The notes below the pieces were generated by a model. The model was not told the origin of the DNA, searched no databases, and was given only the letters and a program-made list of their open reading frames with translations. This document shows positions 24,263 through 33,714 of a DNA stretch of 48,132 nucleotides, piece by piece. Within the stretch, counting starts at the first letter, position 1. Each line of letters begins with the position of its first letter. A program made the translations under genes and the position numbers. This DNA comes from Singulisphaera sp. Its GTDB lineage: Bacteria > Planctomycetota > Planctomycetia > Isosphaerales > Isosphaeraceae. The stretch lies in contig DAIDJG010000603.1 in the NCBI GenBank assembly GCA_027451445.1, positions 1 through 48,132 of the forward strand, read 5' to 3'.

Positions 24263-25338
24263 CGGCACGAGCCGCAGTCTTCCGGGGTGTGGGCCTGCCG
24301 TTTGACCTGGTGGAGTTCCCCTTGCCGCGTCCTCGCGGCATGCAGATCCTCGTCGAGGTGATCGCCTGCACGCTCTGCGGGAGCGACCTTCATAGCATAC
24401 ACGGCCGACGTGCGGTGCCGACGCCGTCGGTGTTGGGCCATGAGATCCTGGGCCGGGTCGTCGCGTTCGGGCCGGAAGCGGCTCGTGTCGATCAAGCGGG
24501 TCAGCCCTTGGCGCTGGGCGATCGTGTGACGTGGTCACTGGTGGCGAGTTGTGGAGAGTGTTTCTATTGCTGTCGCGACCTGCCCCAGAAGTGCGAGCGC
24601 GGCTTCAAATACGGCCACGAGGCGCTTCAACCCGGCCGGGAGCTCTCGGGAGGCCTGGCCGATCATTGTTTGCTCGTCGCGGGTACGGCGATCTTCCGCG
24701 TCCCCGACGAGGTGCCGGACGAAGTTGCGTGTCCCGCAAGCTGTGCGACCGCGACGGTGGCCGCGGCGATCGAAGCGGGCGATAAGGTGGCTGATCGGGC
24801 GGTCTTGGTGCTCGGTGCCGGAATGCTCGGCATGACAGCGGCCGCGTGGTGCCGGGCACTCTGGGCCAAGGACGTGATCGTTTGCGATCACGACGCCGAA
24901 CGCCTCGCCACGGCCGCCGCCGAGTTTGGCGCAACGGCGACCTGCGCCCCGTCCGGCCTGGCTGACGTCGTTCGCGAGCGGACTGGGGGCCGAGGCGTTG
25001 ATCTGGCGCTGGAGCTATCAGGCGCTCCGGAATCGGTCACCGCGGCCCTACCGCTGCTCAGAACGGGCGGAACACTGGTTCTGGTCGGGTCGGTCTTTCC
25101 CAGCGCACCGATCGCGGTCGTACCCGAACGACTCGTCCGCGGGTGCGTCACCATGCGTGGAGTCCACAACTACGCCCCCTGGCACCTGGCGCTGGGACTG
25201 GAGTTCCTCGCGGGGCATCCGGAATTCCCGTTCGGTCGTCTGGTTGCCCCGTGGCGACCGCTCGCCGACCTGAACGCGTTGGTCGCTTCAGGGCCGCCGG
25301 TGGGGAGCTTGCGAATTGGAATCAGGCCGGTGGTTTGA
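24259..25338 (+). CDS. Zinc-type alcohol dehydrogenase, phosphonate-associated group
   Basis: A 359-residue medium-chain dehydrogenase. Catalytic zinc ligands are Cys in CTLCGSDLHSIHG and the GHE in LGHEILGRVVAFG; the structural zinc site is CGECFYCCRDLPQKC; the NAD-binding motif is VLGAGMLGMTAA with a following DHDAERL acidic strand end. The sequence style fits the group described as putative phosphonate-catabolism-associated alcohol dehydrogenases. Its start overlaps the DUF5690 stop by 4 bases. It probably oxidises a hydroxy- or aminoalcohol intermediate of the pathway; the substrate is not known. No phnY, phnW or phnX is present in this window. Confidence 0.85.
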   Translation: MTARAAVFRGVGLPFDLVEFPLPRPRGMQILVEVIACTLCGSDLHSIHGRRAVPTPSVLGHEILGRVVAFGPEAARVDQAGQPLALGDRVTWSLVASCGECFYCCRDLPQKCERGFKYGHEALQPGRELSGGLADHCLLVAGTAIFRVPDEVPDEVACPASCATATVAAAIEAGDKVADRAVLVLGAGMLGMTAAAWCRALWAKDVIVCDHDAERLATAAAEFGATATCAPSGLADVVRERTGGRGVDLALELSGAPESVTAALPLLRTGGTLVLVGSVFPSAPIAVVPERLVRGCVTMRGVHNYAPWHLALGLEFLAGHPEFPFGRLVAPWRPLADLNALVASGPPVGSLRIGIRPVV

Positions 25339-25361
25339 GCGACTGGGAGGCGGGATGTCGT

Positions 25362-28300
25362 TCAGGGCTTCGGCAGCCGTGCCCCGTTGATCCAGTCGAG
25401 CAGAGCCTGGTATTCACGCGTCCCCTTCTCAAACCGAACACCGCCCGCGTGTGCTTTTTTCGAGGGATCGTTCTGGGCTTCGGCCTCTTCGGCGGCTTCC
25501 CACGTCGGTTTGTTCAACAGGAGGCTGGCGGAGGGGTTCGGCAGGTTGACAACTCGCAGCGCCGCGAGGAAATTCGCACGAACGGCCTGCGGCGACCATC
25601 GTCCGTCGGCGCCGGGGGAGACCATACGGAGGATCGTGTGCGAGCGGTGACACCCCACGCAGTTCTGCCCGTCTTCACCGGACTCGTTGAAGATCGGGAG
25701 CACCCTTGCCTCAAAGTACGCAAGATCAAGTCCTTCCGCGGCGCTCTTCCCGCCGCTGGAGCGTCCGCGTGTTTTGAGCAATGCCGTCGCGATCTCCTTA
25801 TGCCGCAAATTGCTCGACTTCGTAAGCTCCCGCAGGCCTTCTTCGACGGCCGGGTTATTCACCAGGGCGGGGCGTGCCTGGATCACCTGAAGCGTCTTTT
25901 CGCGGACGCCGCCCTGCTCTTCGTCGAGCGATCCCGCGATCACCCCAATTAGCCGCAAGTCGGCGGCCAGCGATTGGTTTCCGCCGACCAGACCCAAGAG
26001 TGCGATCCGGTGCGCGGGTGTGGCGTCGTCGAGCGCCTTGCGCACCGGGGCGTTAGCGATTTTCGATTGGGGTGCCAGCGCGAGGGCCAACGCCGCCGCG
26101 CGCGTATCAGGATCGTGGTCCGCGAGCGCTCTGGTGATTGAATCGCGGACGTCACGGCTTTGCTGCAACCCCGCGAAAGCCGCCAGCGCGCGAAACGCCG
26201 CGGCGCGCACCACGGCCGAAGAATGATCGAGGCGCCGGTGCACCGCCTCGGAGAATGTTGCGTCATCAGCGACAGGACCAGTGCGACCCACCACCGCAAG
26301 CGCTGTCGCGATGGCCTCAGGGGGACCGTTCTCGAGCAATCGAGTCAGCGTCTCCCGGACGGCGGGATCGACCTTCCCGCGCTCGACTTTCAAGGGGAAC
26401 TCCTTGGCCATCGCTCCGGCCGCGTCGCGCACGGCAGCATCGGCATCGCCCTGCATCGTCATGACGGCCAGGCTCAACGACGCGCTGCGATCGTTTCGGT
26501 CTGCGACCAAAGCTTGCAGAGCGAGACGGCGGATCGTCGGGTCAGGGTCGGACATCTGGCGGGTAAGGGCCGCTGAGAGTTTGCCGACCATGTCGTCGTA
26601 CACGAGCATCGGCTCAGTGTCATTGCCGATCCGTCCAGGGCGATCGGGGAACTCGCTCAACGCTCGGAGGATGCCCTCGCGTTGCAGAGCGTTGCTCGAG
26701 TCGAGTGCCTTGATGTACTTTTCGGCCAGTCGGTTGACGGTTGCGTGCTGCGCGGCGGTGGCGCGGTCGCGCCGATCCTGGGTCGCGAGCGCGGGAACCC
26801 AGTTGGTGTAAAGATAGCGGATGTTCTCATCACCGATGATGTAGAGCGCTTCGATGACGTTGCGCCGGACCCAGGGATGAGTCGGCACAGCGAGCTTGGC
26901 GATGAGCTGGTCCTCGATCCGGTTTCGCAGCCCAATGTCGTCACGCCAGTACCACCACCGCCACAACCCCTTGACGGCTTGCATTTGGACGACCGGATCG
27001 GAATCGTCGAGGCGTGTCAAAAGCTGGACGGCCAGCGTGAGTTCCTTGGACAGGTCGCGGAAATGGGCCGCGAAGATGCGCGTCGCCCCGCGCCGAGTGC
27101 GATCGTCGCATTTCCCCAGCAGAGGCTTCCGAATCCCTTCCCTGAAGTCGACCTGGAAGCTGGTGGAGTTTTGATCGCGCGCGTTGAGCCTGTTCCCATA
27201 AGTCCGTAATGCGAGCGCCGCAGCGCGTTGGACAACTTTGCTCTCATCTCCCAGTCGACGGTACAGCGCAGCGCTTTCCTGGTGCCACGAACGGCTGACC
27301 CGCTCCAACGCGCGGCACGCCGCGTAGCGCACGATCGGTCGTGGATCGTCGAGCAGCGCGAACAATTGCCTGGACAGCGGGCCTTCGGGAGCCGCGGATT
27401 CGTTGCCCCAGACCCGTTCCAGGTCGTCGAGCAGATGAGACGTCGAGTCGGTGCGCAACGTTTCCGGATGTGGTCCGAGCGGATCGTTCCAGTGTCTGGC
27501 GGTGTCCGGACCCGGGTAGAGTCGCGAGAGGGCCATCAGGGCCCACTGGGTCTCGCGGAACGGGGTGCGGAACTGCTCGTAGGGGCTCACATCGAACCAG
27601 CCGCCGAACTCCTTCTGGTTGACCAAAAGCGCCGCGGCCCCCTTGAGCAACGCGGGGTGATCCGAGGGCAGCCCGGCAAGCGATAATGCATAGAGACTTT
27701 CACCCGTTTGCATCTCGGTCTGTGCATAGTCCGGATCGAACTTGACCGACCAGTGGCCGTTGGGCCGCTGGAGCGAGAGCAATTGCCGGACGTTGGCTTC
27801 GACCTTCTCGGCGTTCGCCTCTTTGCCGATCAGACAGAGCCCGATCGTCTGCGCAGCGAGGTCGCGCGTGTTGGACAGTGTGCCCATCGGAAGCAGGCGC
27901 GCGACGCGGTCGCGGGTCTCGGCATAACGAGGATCCTTGGTGCGGCGAAACATCTCGTCGAGCTGTCGCCAACTGTCGGTCGCGACCTTGTAGCGACTGA
28001 CGGGGTTATTGCCGTTCGATTCGTCGGGTGGGATTGTGTCGCGGCTGTCATAGTAGAGCTTGAGGAATTCGGCGATGCCGGCGTGGGTGTTGTCGCGCGG
28101 TGTGCCGTGGGTGTCGATCAGGTTCTCGAAGTCCATCAGCATCGTCGAGAGCCGGCCCATCACGTTGGCCGGCGCGGGGATCATTCGTGCCCACAGAGCG
28201 CCAGGGTGGCCGTGGAACGGGACGGGATTGTTGGCCAGCCGATCGGTCAGGAACTCGAGTGCGAAGGGCTGCGCGACCTTGTACCCATACCGTACGGCCG

Positions 28301-29339
28301 TGAGGGCCGATTGGGTGGTGAAGTGCGTCGGGTGACAGGCGATGCACGTCGACGTTTCGTGGTGGGGATTGGCCACGCGATCCATCGGGTGCCCCTTGCG
28401 CGGGGTGTTGGCGTGCCAACTGTCGCCGGCGAGGAGCTGGAAGTCCATCGCGGACCGTACCGCCCGGTGCGCTGCGTTGGCGATCTTGGATGCGTCGCCC
28501 GCCTCGTCCGTCTCGAGATAGGGTGGTACGTCAAACAGCTTCGTTCGGAGCTGGTAGTCGGGCTGGCAAGCGTCGACGAGGACGTAATAAGTCCCCTTCG
28601 TCAGGACTCTCGTCGTGAACTTATTCGCGCCGGGACGAGGCGGACGCTCGCGTTGGAGGCTCTGGGGATCGATTCCGTGCGTGTACTCGACGGGCGTCCC
28701 GTCCTTCAACCGGTAAATACGGACATCGGGCGGCACGTCGCGATCGACGAAATCGAGAGCGAAGTATGCGAGCTTCGGCGTTTCGCCCTCGAAGTCGAAT
28801 CGGAACCAGTCCACGCCTGCGGATTGCTCTGCCTCAGTCGGCTTCGCGCCGAGCGGTAGATAAGGCCGGTCGTCCGCGAGCCCGTAGATGGTCTGGCCGA
28901 GCGTCAGTGGGTTTGCCTCCTCGGGCCGGTCGTTCGGTTCGGTCTCGAACGCCGCACCGTCCTTTTCGGTCTCACCCAGTCCGACGACGCGGATGGCGAA
29001 GGAGACCGGGATCGCGCCGGCCTTTTCGGCGTGCAGTGTAATTCGTGCGACGGTGTCCCTGGGCTGGCGGATGGTCCAGAGGACGTCGGGGTCGCCGACG
29101 TGGAGGTTCTTCCGCAGCCTGGCCGCGCCGAGCTGCACGGTTGCAGTGTATGGCCATCCTGGTGGGAGTGTGCCCGGTTGCTTGAGAGTGACAAGAACCG
29201 ACAGGTTTCTCGCCTCTCGCGGCGCGGCGACCTCGACTTCGGCCGGCTTGTCCGACTCGAGCGTTCCTTCGACGATTGGTGATTCCGCCCCGCTTGCTCC
29301 GATGGCCGTCGCAAGGCAAAGGACGAAGTTGAAGTGCAT
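25362..29339 (-). CDS. Large secreted di-heme HEAT-repeat protein
   Basis: A 1325-residue exported protein. MHFNFVLCLATAIGASGAES is the signal peptide; GAGAGG precedes the ATG at 29339. Then come beta-rich regions with an ETEPNDRPEEANPL pre-peptidase-C-like motif ending at KGTYYVLVDACQPDYQL. A CIACH heme motif is at residues 332-336. A helical toroid-like region (LSLQRPNGHWSV, ETQWALMALSRLYP) resembles squalene-cyclase/prenyltransferase folds. About 500 residues of HEAT repeats follow (PIVRYAACRALERV, PTIRRLALQALVAD, AVVRAAAFRALAAF). A C-terminal cytochrome-c module has CVGCH at 1227-1231. This resembles planctomycete cytochrome-c proteins thought to act in periplasmic electron transfer or polymer breakdown; the actual role is unknown. 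Confidence 0.85.
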   Translation of the reverse strand: MHFNFVLCLATAIGASGAESPIVEGTLESDKPAEVEVAAPREARNLSVLVTLKQPGTLPPGWPYTATVQLGAARLRKNLHVGDPDVLWTIRQPRDTVARITLHAEKAGAIPVSFAIRVVGLGETEKDGAAFETEPNDRPEEANPLTLGQTIYGLADDRPYLPLGAKPTEAEQSAGVDWFRFDFEGETPKLAYFALDFVDRDVPPDVRIYRLKDGTPVEYTHGIDPQSLQRERPPRPGANKFTTRVLTKGTYYVLVDACQPDYQLRTKLFDVPPYLETDEAGDASKIANAAHRAVRSAMDFQLLAGDSWHANTPRKGHPMDRVANPHHETSTCIACHPTHFTTQSALTAVRYGYKVAQPFALEFLTDRLANNPVPFHGHPGALWARMIPAPANVMGRLSTMLMDFENLIDTHGTPRDNTHAGIAEFLKLYYDSRDTIPPDESNGNNPVSRYKVATDSWRQLDEMFRRTKDPRYAETRDRVARLLPMGTLSNTRDLAAQTIGLCLIGKEANAEKVEANVRQLLSLQRPNGHWSVKFDPDYAQTEMQTGESLYALSLAGLPSDHPALLKGAAALLVNQKEFGGWFDVSPYEQFRTPFRETQWALMALSRLYPGPDTARHWNDPLGPHPETLRTDSTSHLLDDLERVWGNESAAPEGPLSRQLFALLDDPRPIVRYAACRALERVSRSWHQESAALYRRLGDESKVVQRAAALALRTYGNRLNARDQNSTSFQVDFREGIRKPLLGKCDDRTRRGATRIFAAHFRDLSKELTLAVQLLTRLDDSDPVVQMQAVKGLWRWWYWRDDIGLRNRIEDQLIAKLAVPTHPWVRRNVIEALYIIGDENIRYLYTNWVPALATQDRRDRATAAQHATVNRLAEKYIKALDSSNALQREGILRALSEFPDRPGRIGNDTEPMLVYDDMVGKLSAALTRQMSDPDPTIRRLALQALVADRNDRSASLSLAVMTMQGDADAAVRDAAGAMAKEFPLKVERGKVDPAVRETLTRLLENGPPEAIATALAVVGRTGPVADDATFSEAVHRRLDHSSAVVRAAAFRALAAFAGLQQSRDVRDSITRALADHDPDTRAAALALALAPQSKIANAPVRKALDDATPAHRIALLGLVGGNQSLAADLRLIGVIAGSLDEEQGGVREKTLQVIQARPALVNNPAVEEGLRELTKSSNLRHKEIATALLKTRGRSSGGKSAAEGLDLAYFEARVLPIFNESGEDGQNCVGCHRSHTILRMVSPGADGRWSPQAVRANFLAALRVVNLPNPSASLLLNKPTWEAAEEAEAQNDPSKKAHAGGVRFEKGTREYQALLDWINGARLPKP

Positions 29340-29464
29340 GGCGGTTCGCCTCTCAGCAGTTGCATTCGGTCTCGACACCGTCCCACGATGATAGCATGAG
29401 ACGCGTCTTGAGTTCGTGGAAAAAGCTCGCTCTCACGACGTGCGGATTCTCATCGTGCGCCGCA

Positions 29465-30541
<1,077 letters not shown>

Positions 30542-30566
30542 GTGTACGATCCTCCGACTGAACGAA

Positions 30567-30688
30567 AGAGAGTTTATCCGCAGATGTCGCAGATGAACGC
30601 ATATAAATAACGAATAGAAGTTTGGAGATTTATATTAGATTGCCGATTCTTAATCTGCGTCCATCTGCGACATCTGCGGATAGACTCT
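30567..30688. repeat. Inverted-repeat element between cysW and cysA
   Basis: Arms of about 37 bases at 30567-30603 (containing TATCCGCAGATGTCGCAGAT) and 30652-30688 (containing ATCTGCGACATCTGCGGATA) are inverted copies around an AT-rich core of about 48 bases. The same arms recur at 35155-35193 and 35445-35483. There is no coding capacity. The element sits inside the cys operon between cysW and cysA and would form a long RNA hairpin there. Confidence 0.85.
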
Positions 30689-30725
30689 GAGGTTTTGTGC
30701 GCCGAGCTTATCGGCGGATTCGCAC

Positions 30726-31586
30726 TCAATCTGACTGTTCGTGTGCCTCGACGCGTTTCCGCAGCGTTTCCATGCCGATGAGCAGGACAAATGAGACGCC
30801 GGCCAGGAGTACGCTGGCGGCGTAGGCGCCTTCATTATTGAAGCTTTCGATGCTGTCGTGGATATAGAGCGTCGCGGTTTGGGTGCGGCCGAGGATGTTG
30901 CCTGAGACGACGAGCAATGCACCGAACTCACCGAGCGACCGCGCGACGGTGAGCGTCACGCCGTACGCCAGGCCCCAGCGGATGGACGGCAGCGTGACCC
31001 TGCAAAACGTCCGCCAGCGACCCGCTCCCAGTGTGTAGGCGACCTCCTCCTGATCCACGCCGAACTCGCGCAGGACCGGCACGACTTCCCGGACCACGAA
31101 GGGCAGCGTCACGAACGTCGTCGCCAGCAGCATGCCGGGCCAAGAATAGACGACTCGGAGGCCGGTGCGCTCGAGCCACGTTCCGAGCCATCCCTGGGGA
31201 CCGAAGAGGATCACGAGCATCAGCCCGGCAATGATAGGCGAAACCGCGAACGGCAGGTCCACGAGGCCGTCAACGAGCGTCTTGCCCCAGAACTTGTGGC
31301 GGACCAGCACAATCGCGAACGCGAGGCCGAACACCGTGTTGACCACCGTCGCCAGCGCGGTGATCCAGAGTGTCAGCCCGAATGCCCGCTGAGCGTCGGG
31401 CGAAGCGATCGCCGCCGCGAACGGCGCGAATCCGGTTGCAAATGTCGCCCGCACCAGCGCAAGCGTGGGCACCAAAACCAACATGGCGAACCAGGCGAGC
31501 ACGGCTCCCGTGAGAAGCCAGCGTCCCGCGTGTCCCCTGCGTCTGCCCCTTCGGGCCTCGATTCTTTCGATGGATGGGTCAACCAT
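30726..31586 (-). CDS. cysW: Sulfate ABC transporter permease CysW
   Basis: A 286-residue inner-membrane permease with about six membrane segments. LVDLPFAVSPIIAGLMLVIL is the hallmark of the CysW group, and the EAA loop is VAYTLGAGRWRTFCRVTLPS, which docks on CysA. GEFGALLVVSGNILGRTQT is also family-typical. The ATG overlaps the cysT stop by 8 bases, so they are coupled. It forms the channel with CysT. Confidence 0.93.
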   Translation of the reverse strand: MVDPSIERIEARRGRRRGHAGRWLLTGAVLAWFAMLVLVPTLALVRATFATGFAPFAAAIASPDAQRAFGLTLWITALATVVNTVFGLAFAIVLVRHKFWGKTLVDGLVDLPFAVSPIIAGLMLVILFGPQGWLGTWLERTGLRVVYSWPGMLLATTFVTLPFVVREVVPVLREFGVDQEEVAYTLGAGRWRTFCRVTLPSIRWGLAYGVTLTVARSLGEFGALLVVSGNILGRTQTATLYIHDSIESFNNEGAYAASVLLAGVSFVLLIGMETLRKRVEAHEQSD

Positions 31587-32448
31587 GCCTCTGACCCCCT
31601 TGCCGCTGAAGGAGGTTCAGGGCGATCAAGATGCCGAGCGACGCGGTCAACAGCACGATCGATACGACCATTGCGCCATGGCGGTTGCCGCTTTCGATTT
31701 CGCCGAAGATGTACATCGGGCCGGTCTTCGTGTCCAACGGGCGGTTCCCCGCCACCATGATCACGCTGCCGAACTCCCCCAAGGCGCGGCTGAACGAGAG
31801 CGCTGTGCCGGTGAGGATCGCCGGCCGTAGGGTCGGCATCGTGATCCGCCGGAACGTCGTGAAAGCTCCTGCCCCGAGCGTCGCGGCGGCTTCTTCCTCC
31901 GCGCGGTCCATTTCCAAAAGCACGGGCTGCACGCTTCGGATAACGAACGGATACGTCACGAACAACAGGGCGAGCACAATTCCCGGCTTCTGGTAGATCA
32001 CCTCGAAACCGACCTTGCCGAGCAAGACGCCAAGCACGCTCGACGGGCCGTAGAGCGCAACGAGCATCAGGCCGGTAACGACGGTTGGCACCGCGAAGGG
32101 CAGGTCGATCAACGCATTCATGATCCCCTTGCCGGGGAAGGGGTAGCGGACGAGCACCCATGCCGTTGCTGTTCCGGTCACAGCGTTGATCAGTACCATC
32201 ACGGCGGCGGTCGCGAACGTCAGCTTGAGCGCATGCGACGCAAACGGGTTCGTTACTGCCTTCCAGAATGCCGAGACACCGGGTGTGACGGCTTCGTAGC
32301 TCAGGGCCATGAGCGGTAGTACCACCATCACGCCAAGGTACGACAGCGTCGCGCCTCGCAGCAGCACCCCGCCCGGTGCTGGCTTCGCGCGTTTCGGCGC
32401 CGGGGACGTTCGGCTCGGTTCGGCCGGACGGGACTCGATCACCGTCAT
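31579..32448 (-). CDS. cysT: Sulfate ABC transporter permease CysT
   Basis: A 289-residue permease, partner of CysW. MNALIDLPFAVPTVVTGLML is the CysT-type conserved stretch, followed by the EAA loop AAATLGAGAFTTFRRITMPT and LGEFGSVIMVAGNRPLDTKT. The N-terminal 25 residues are Pro/Lys-rich and cytoplasmic. GGAGAG precedes the ATG, which overlaps the sbp stop by 4 bases (ATGA). Name also written cysU. Confidence 0.93.
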   Translation of the reverse strand: MTVIESRPAEPSRTSPAPKRAKPAPGGVLLRGATLSYLGVMVVLPLMALSYEAVTPGVSAFWKAVTNPFASHALKLTFATAAVMVLINAVTGTATAWVLVRYPFPGKGIMNALIDLPFAVPTVVTGLMLVALYGPSSVLGVLLGKVGFEVIYQKPGIVLALLFVTYPFVIRSVQPVLLEMDRAEEEAAATLGAGAFTTFRRITMPTLRPAILTGTALSFSRALGEFGSVIMVAGNRPLDTKTGPMYIFGEIESGNRHGAMVVSIVLLTASLGILIALNLLQRQGGQRHG

Positions 32449-33539
32449 CGCTGGCTCTCCTTCGATCGGCCGGTGAAGAGCTGATCCCAGACTCCGCCGG
32501 TGTCATACACGTCCGTGTTGATCTTGGACCATCCGCCGAGATCCTTCATCGTGAACAGCCGCGGGGGGAGCGGAGGGCGCCGAGGATCGCGGTCGAGGCT
32601 CGGGTTGATATTGCGGAAGCCGAACTCGGAGAGGATGCCTTGAGCCTCCTCAGTGCGGAGAAACGCGAGGAACGCCTCGGCCACGGCCCGGTTCTTGTGA
32701 CGCTCCACCGACGCGTCGACGATTGTCGCCGGCCCTTCGATCAGAAGAGTCGCGGGGGGAATGATGTACGGCGCGTCTTGGTGCGTGCGCCTGCGCTGGA
32801 GTAGCAATTCGTTCTCGTAGGTGACCACCGCGTCGCCGGTCCCGCGTTCGAAGGTGGCCATGCTCTGGCGTCCCGAAGCGTCCATGTTCACGACGTTTGC
32901 CTGCACCTTCGCGAGCAGCTCGCTCCCCGCTTTGGGATTACGATGCGGCCTCGCCGTGAGCAGCCCCGCGCCATAAATCGCATTGATGTTCCAGCGCGCT
33001 CCGCCGGAGGTCTTCGGGTCGGGATAAAGCACAGCGACATCCTTGTACGCGAGATCGTCCCAGTCCCTGATCCCCTTGGGATTCCCTGGCCGAACACCGA
33101 TCACCACCAGACTACGCGTGATCATCCCCCCGCCCGGCGACGCCTTCCAATCCTTGCGCACCATTCCCGCCTTCACAAGTCGATCGATGTCCCCTTCCAG
33201 CGAAAGCGCGGCGATATCCGCATCGAACCCTGAGGCGATCGCCCGACTCTGTGCACCCGATCCGTTGTACGATTCCTCGAACTCGACCGTCCGGCCCATC
33301 TCCTTCTTCCAGTGCGCCGCAAAGGCCGGCAGGACGCCGTCATGAAAGGCTTCACGCAAGACGGAGTAGGCACCAATTGTGAGGCGATCCGTCGACACGG
33401 CGGCTTGCGAGGGTGCGCAACCGGCGATGAGGAGGGGGAGCAGTAGGTAACACGCGAAGTGCCGCCGCAGAACCTCATAACTCCCCCCCTTGGGAAGGGG
33501 GGGAAGGGGGGGTGGGCAGTGGCCGTCCGCTGACTGCAA
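32445..33539 (-). CDS. sbp: Sulfate-binding lipoprotein of ABC transporter, start damaged or unusual
   Basis: The periplasmic sulfate receptor. The mature part has the sulfate-binding family features: FEESYNGSGAQSRAIASGFD, ADIAALSLEGDIDRL, ARWNINAIYGAGLL, VVTYENELLLQ and GFRNINPSLDRD. A perfect lipoprotein signal (FACYLLLPLLIAGC) begins near 33467, but no ATG, GTG or TTG lies just before it in frame. Options are TTG 33539 (used here; inside an inverted-repeat element), CTG 33470, or a one-base frameshift. The ATG at 33478, right after the element's GGGGGGAG, is one base out of frame, and a single extra G would give MRVLRRHFACYLLL. Product identity is firm; the start is not. Confidence 0.85.
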   Translation of the reverse strand: MQSADGHCPPPLPPLPKGGSYEVLRRHFACYLLLPLLIAGCAPSQAAVSTDRLTIGAYSVLREAFHDGVLPAFAAHWKKEMGRTVEFEESYNGSGAQSRAIASGFDADIAALSLEGDIDRLVKAGMVRKDWKASPGGGMITRSLVVIGVRPGNPKGIRDWDDLAYKDVAVLYPDPKTSGGARWNINAIYGAGLLTARPHRNPKAGSELLAKVQANVVNMDASGRQSMATFERGTGDAVVTYENELLLQRRRTHQDAPYIIPPATLLIEGPATIVDASVERHKNRAVAEAFLAFLRTEEAQGILSEFGFRNINPSLDRDPRRPPLPPRLFTMKDLGGWSKINTDVYDTGGVWDQLFTGRSKESQR

Positions 33540-33654
33540 CTCAGCCTGACGCCGCTCACCGGAGCTTAACGGCTGAGGGTCGCGGGAGCAGCCGACCGCG
33601 ACCGCTGTCTGCTCACCCCCCCTACCCCACCTTCCCAAGGGGGGGAGTAATATG
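33476..33654. repeat. G-rich inverted-repeat element at the start of sbp
   Basis: Two arms of about 45 bases, 33476-33520 and 33609-33654, are inverted copies: each reads CATA, ACTCCCCCCCTTGGGAAGG, then a G-rich run ending TG(G/A)GCAG, with few mismatches. The core is about 90 bases without coding features. It lies between rrf2 and sbp and touches the sbp start. No transposase is present, so it looks like a miniature inverted-repeat element; no clear target duplication was found. Confidence 0.8.
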
Positions 33655-33714
33655 TTCGCGCTTCGCGACCGGGAGATTGGCCGATCGTCGTCCGCAGCCT
33701 GGACGTAAGCCGCT

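Noticed and set aside
27708-28859. Plus-strand ORF (383 codons) opposite the di-heme HEAT gene
   Set aside because: Antisense shadow of a high-GC gene; no family resemblance and no ribosome binding site.
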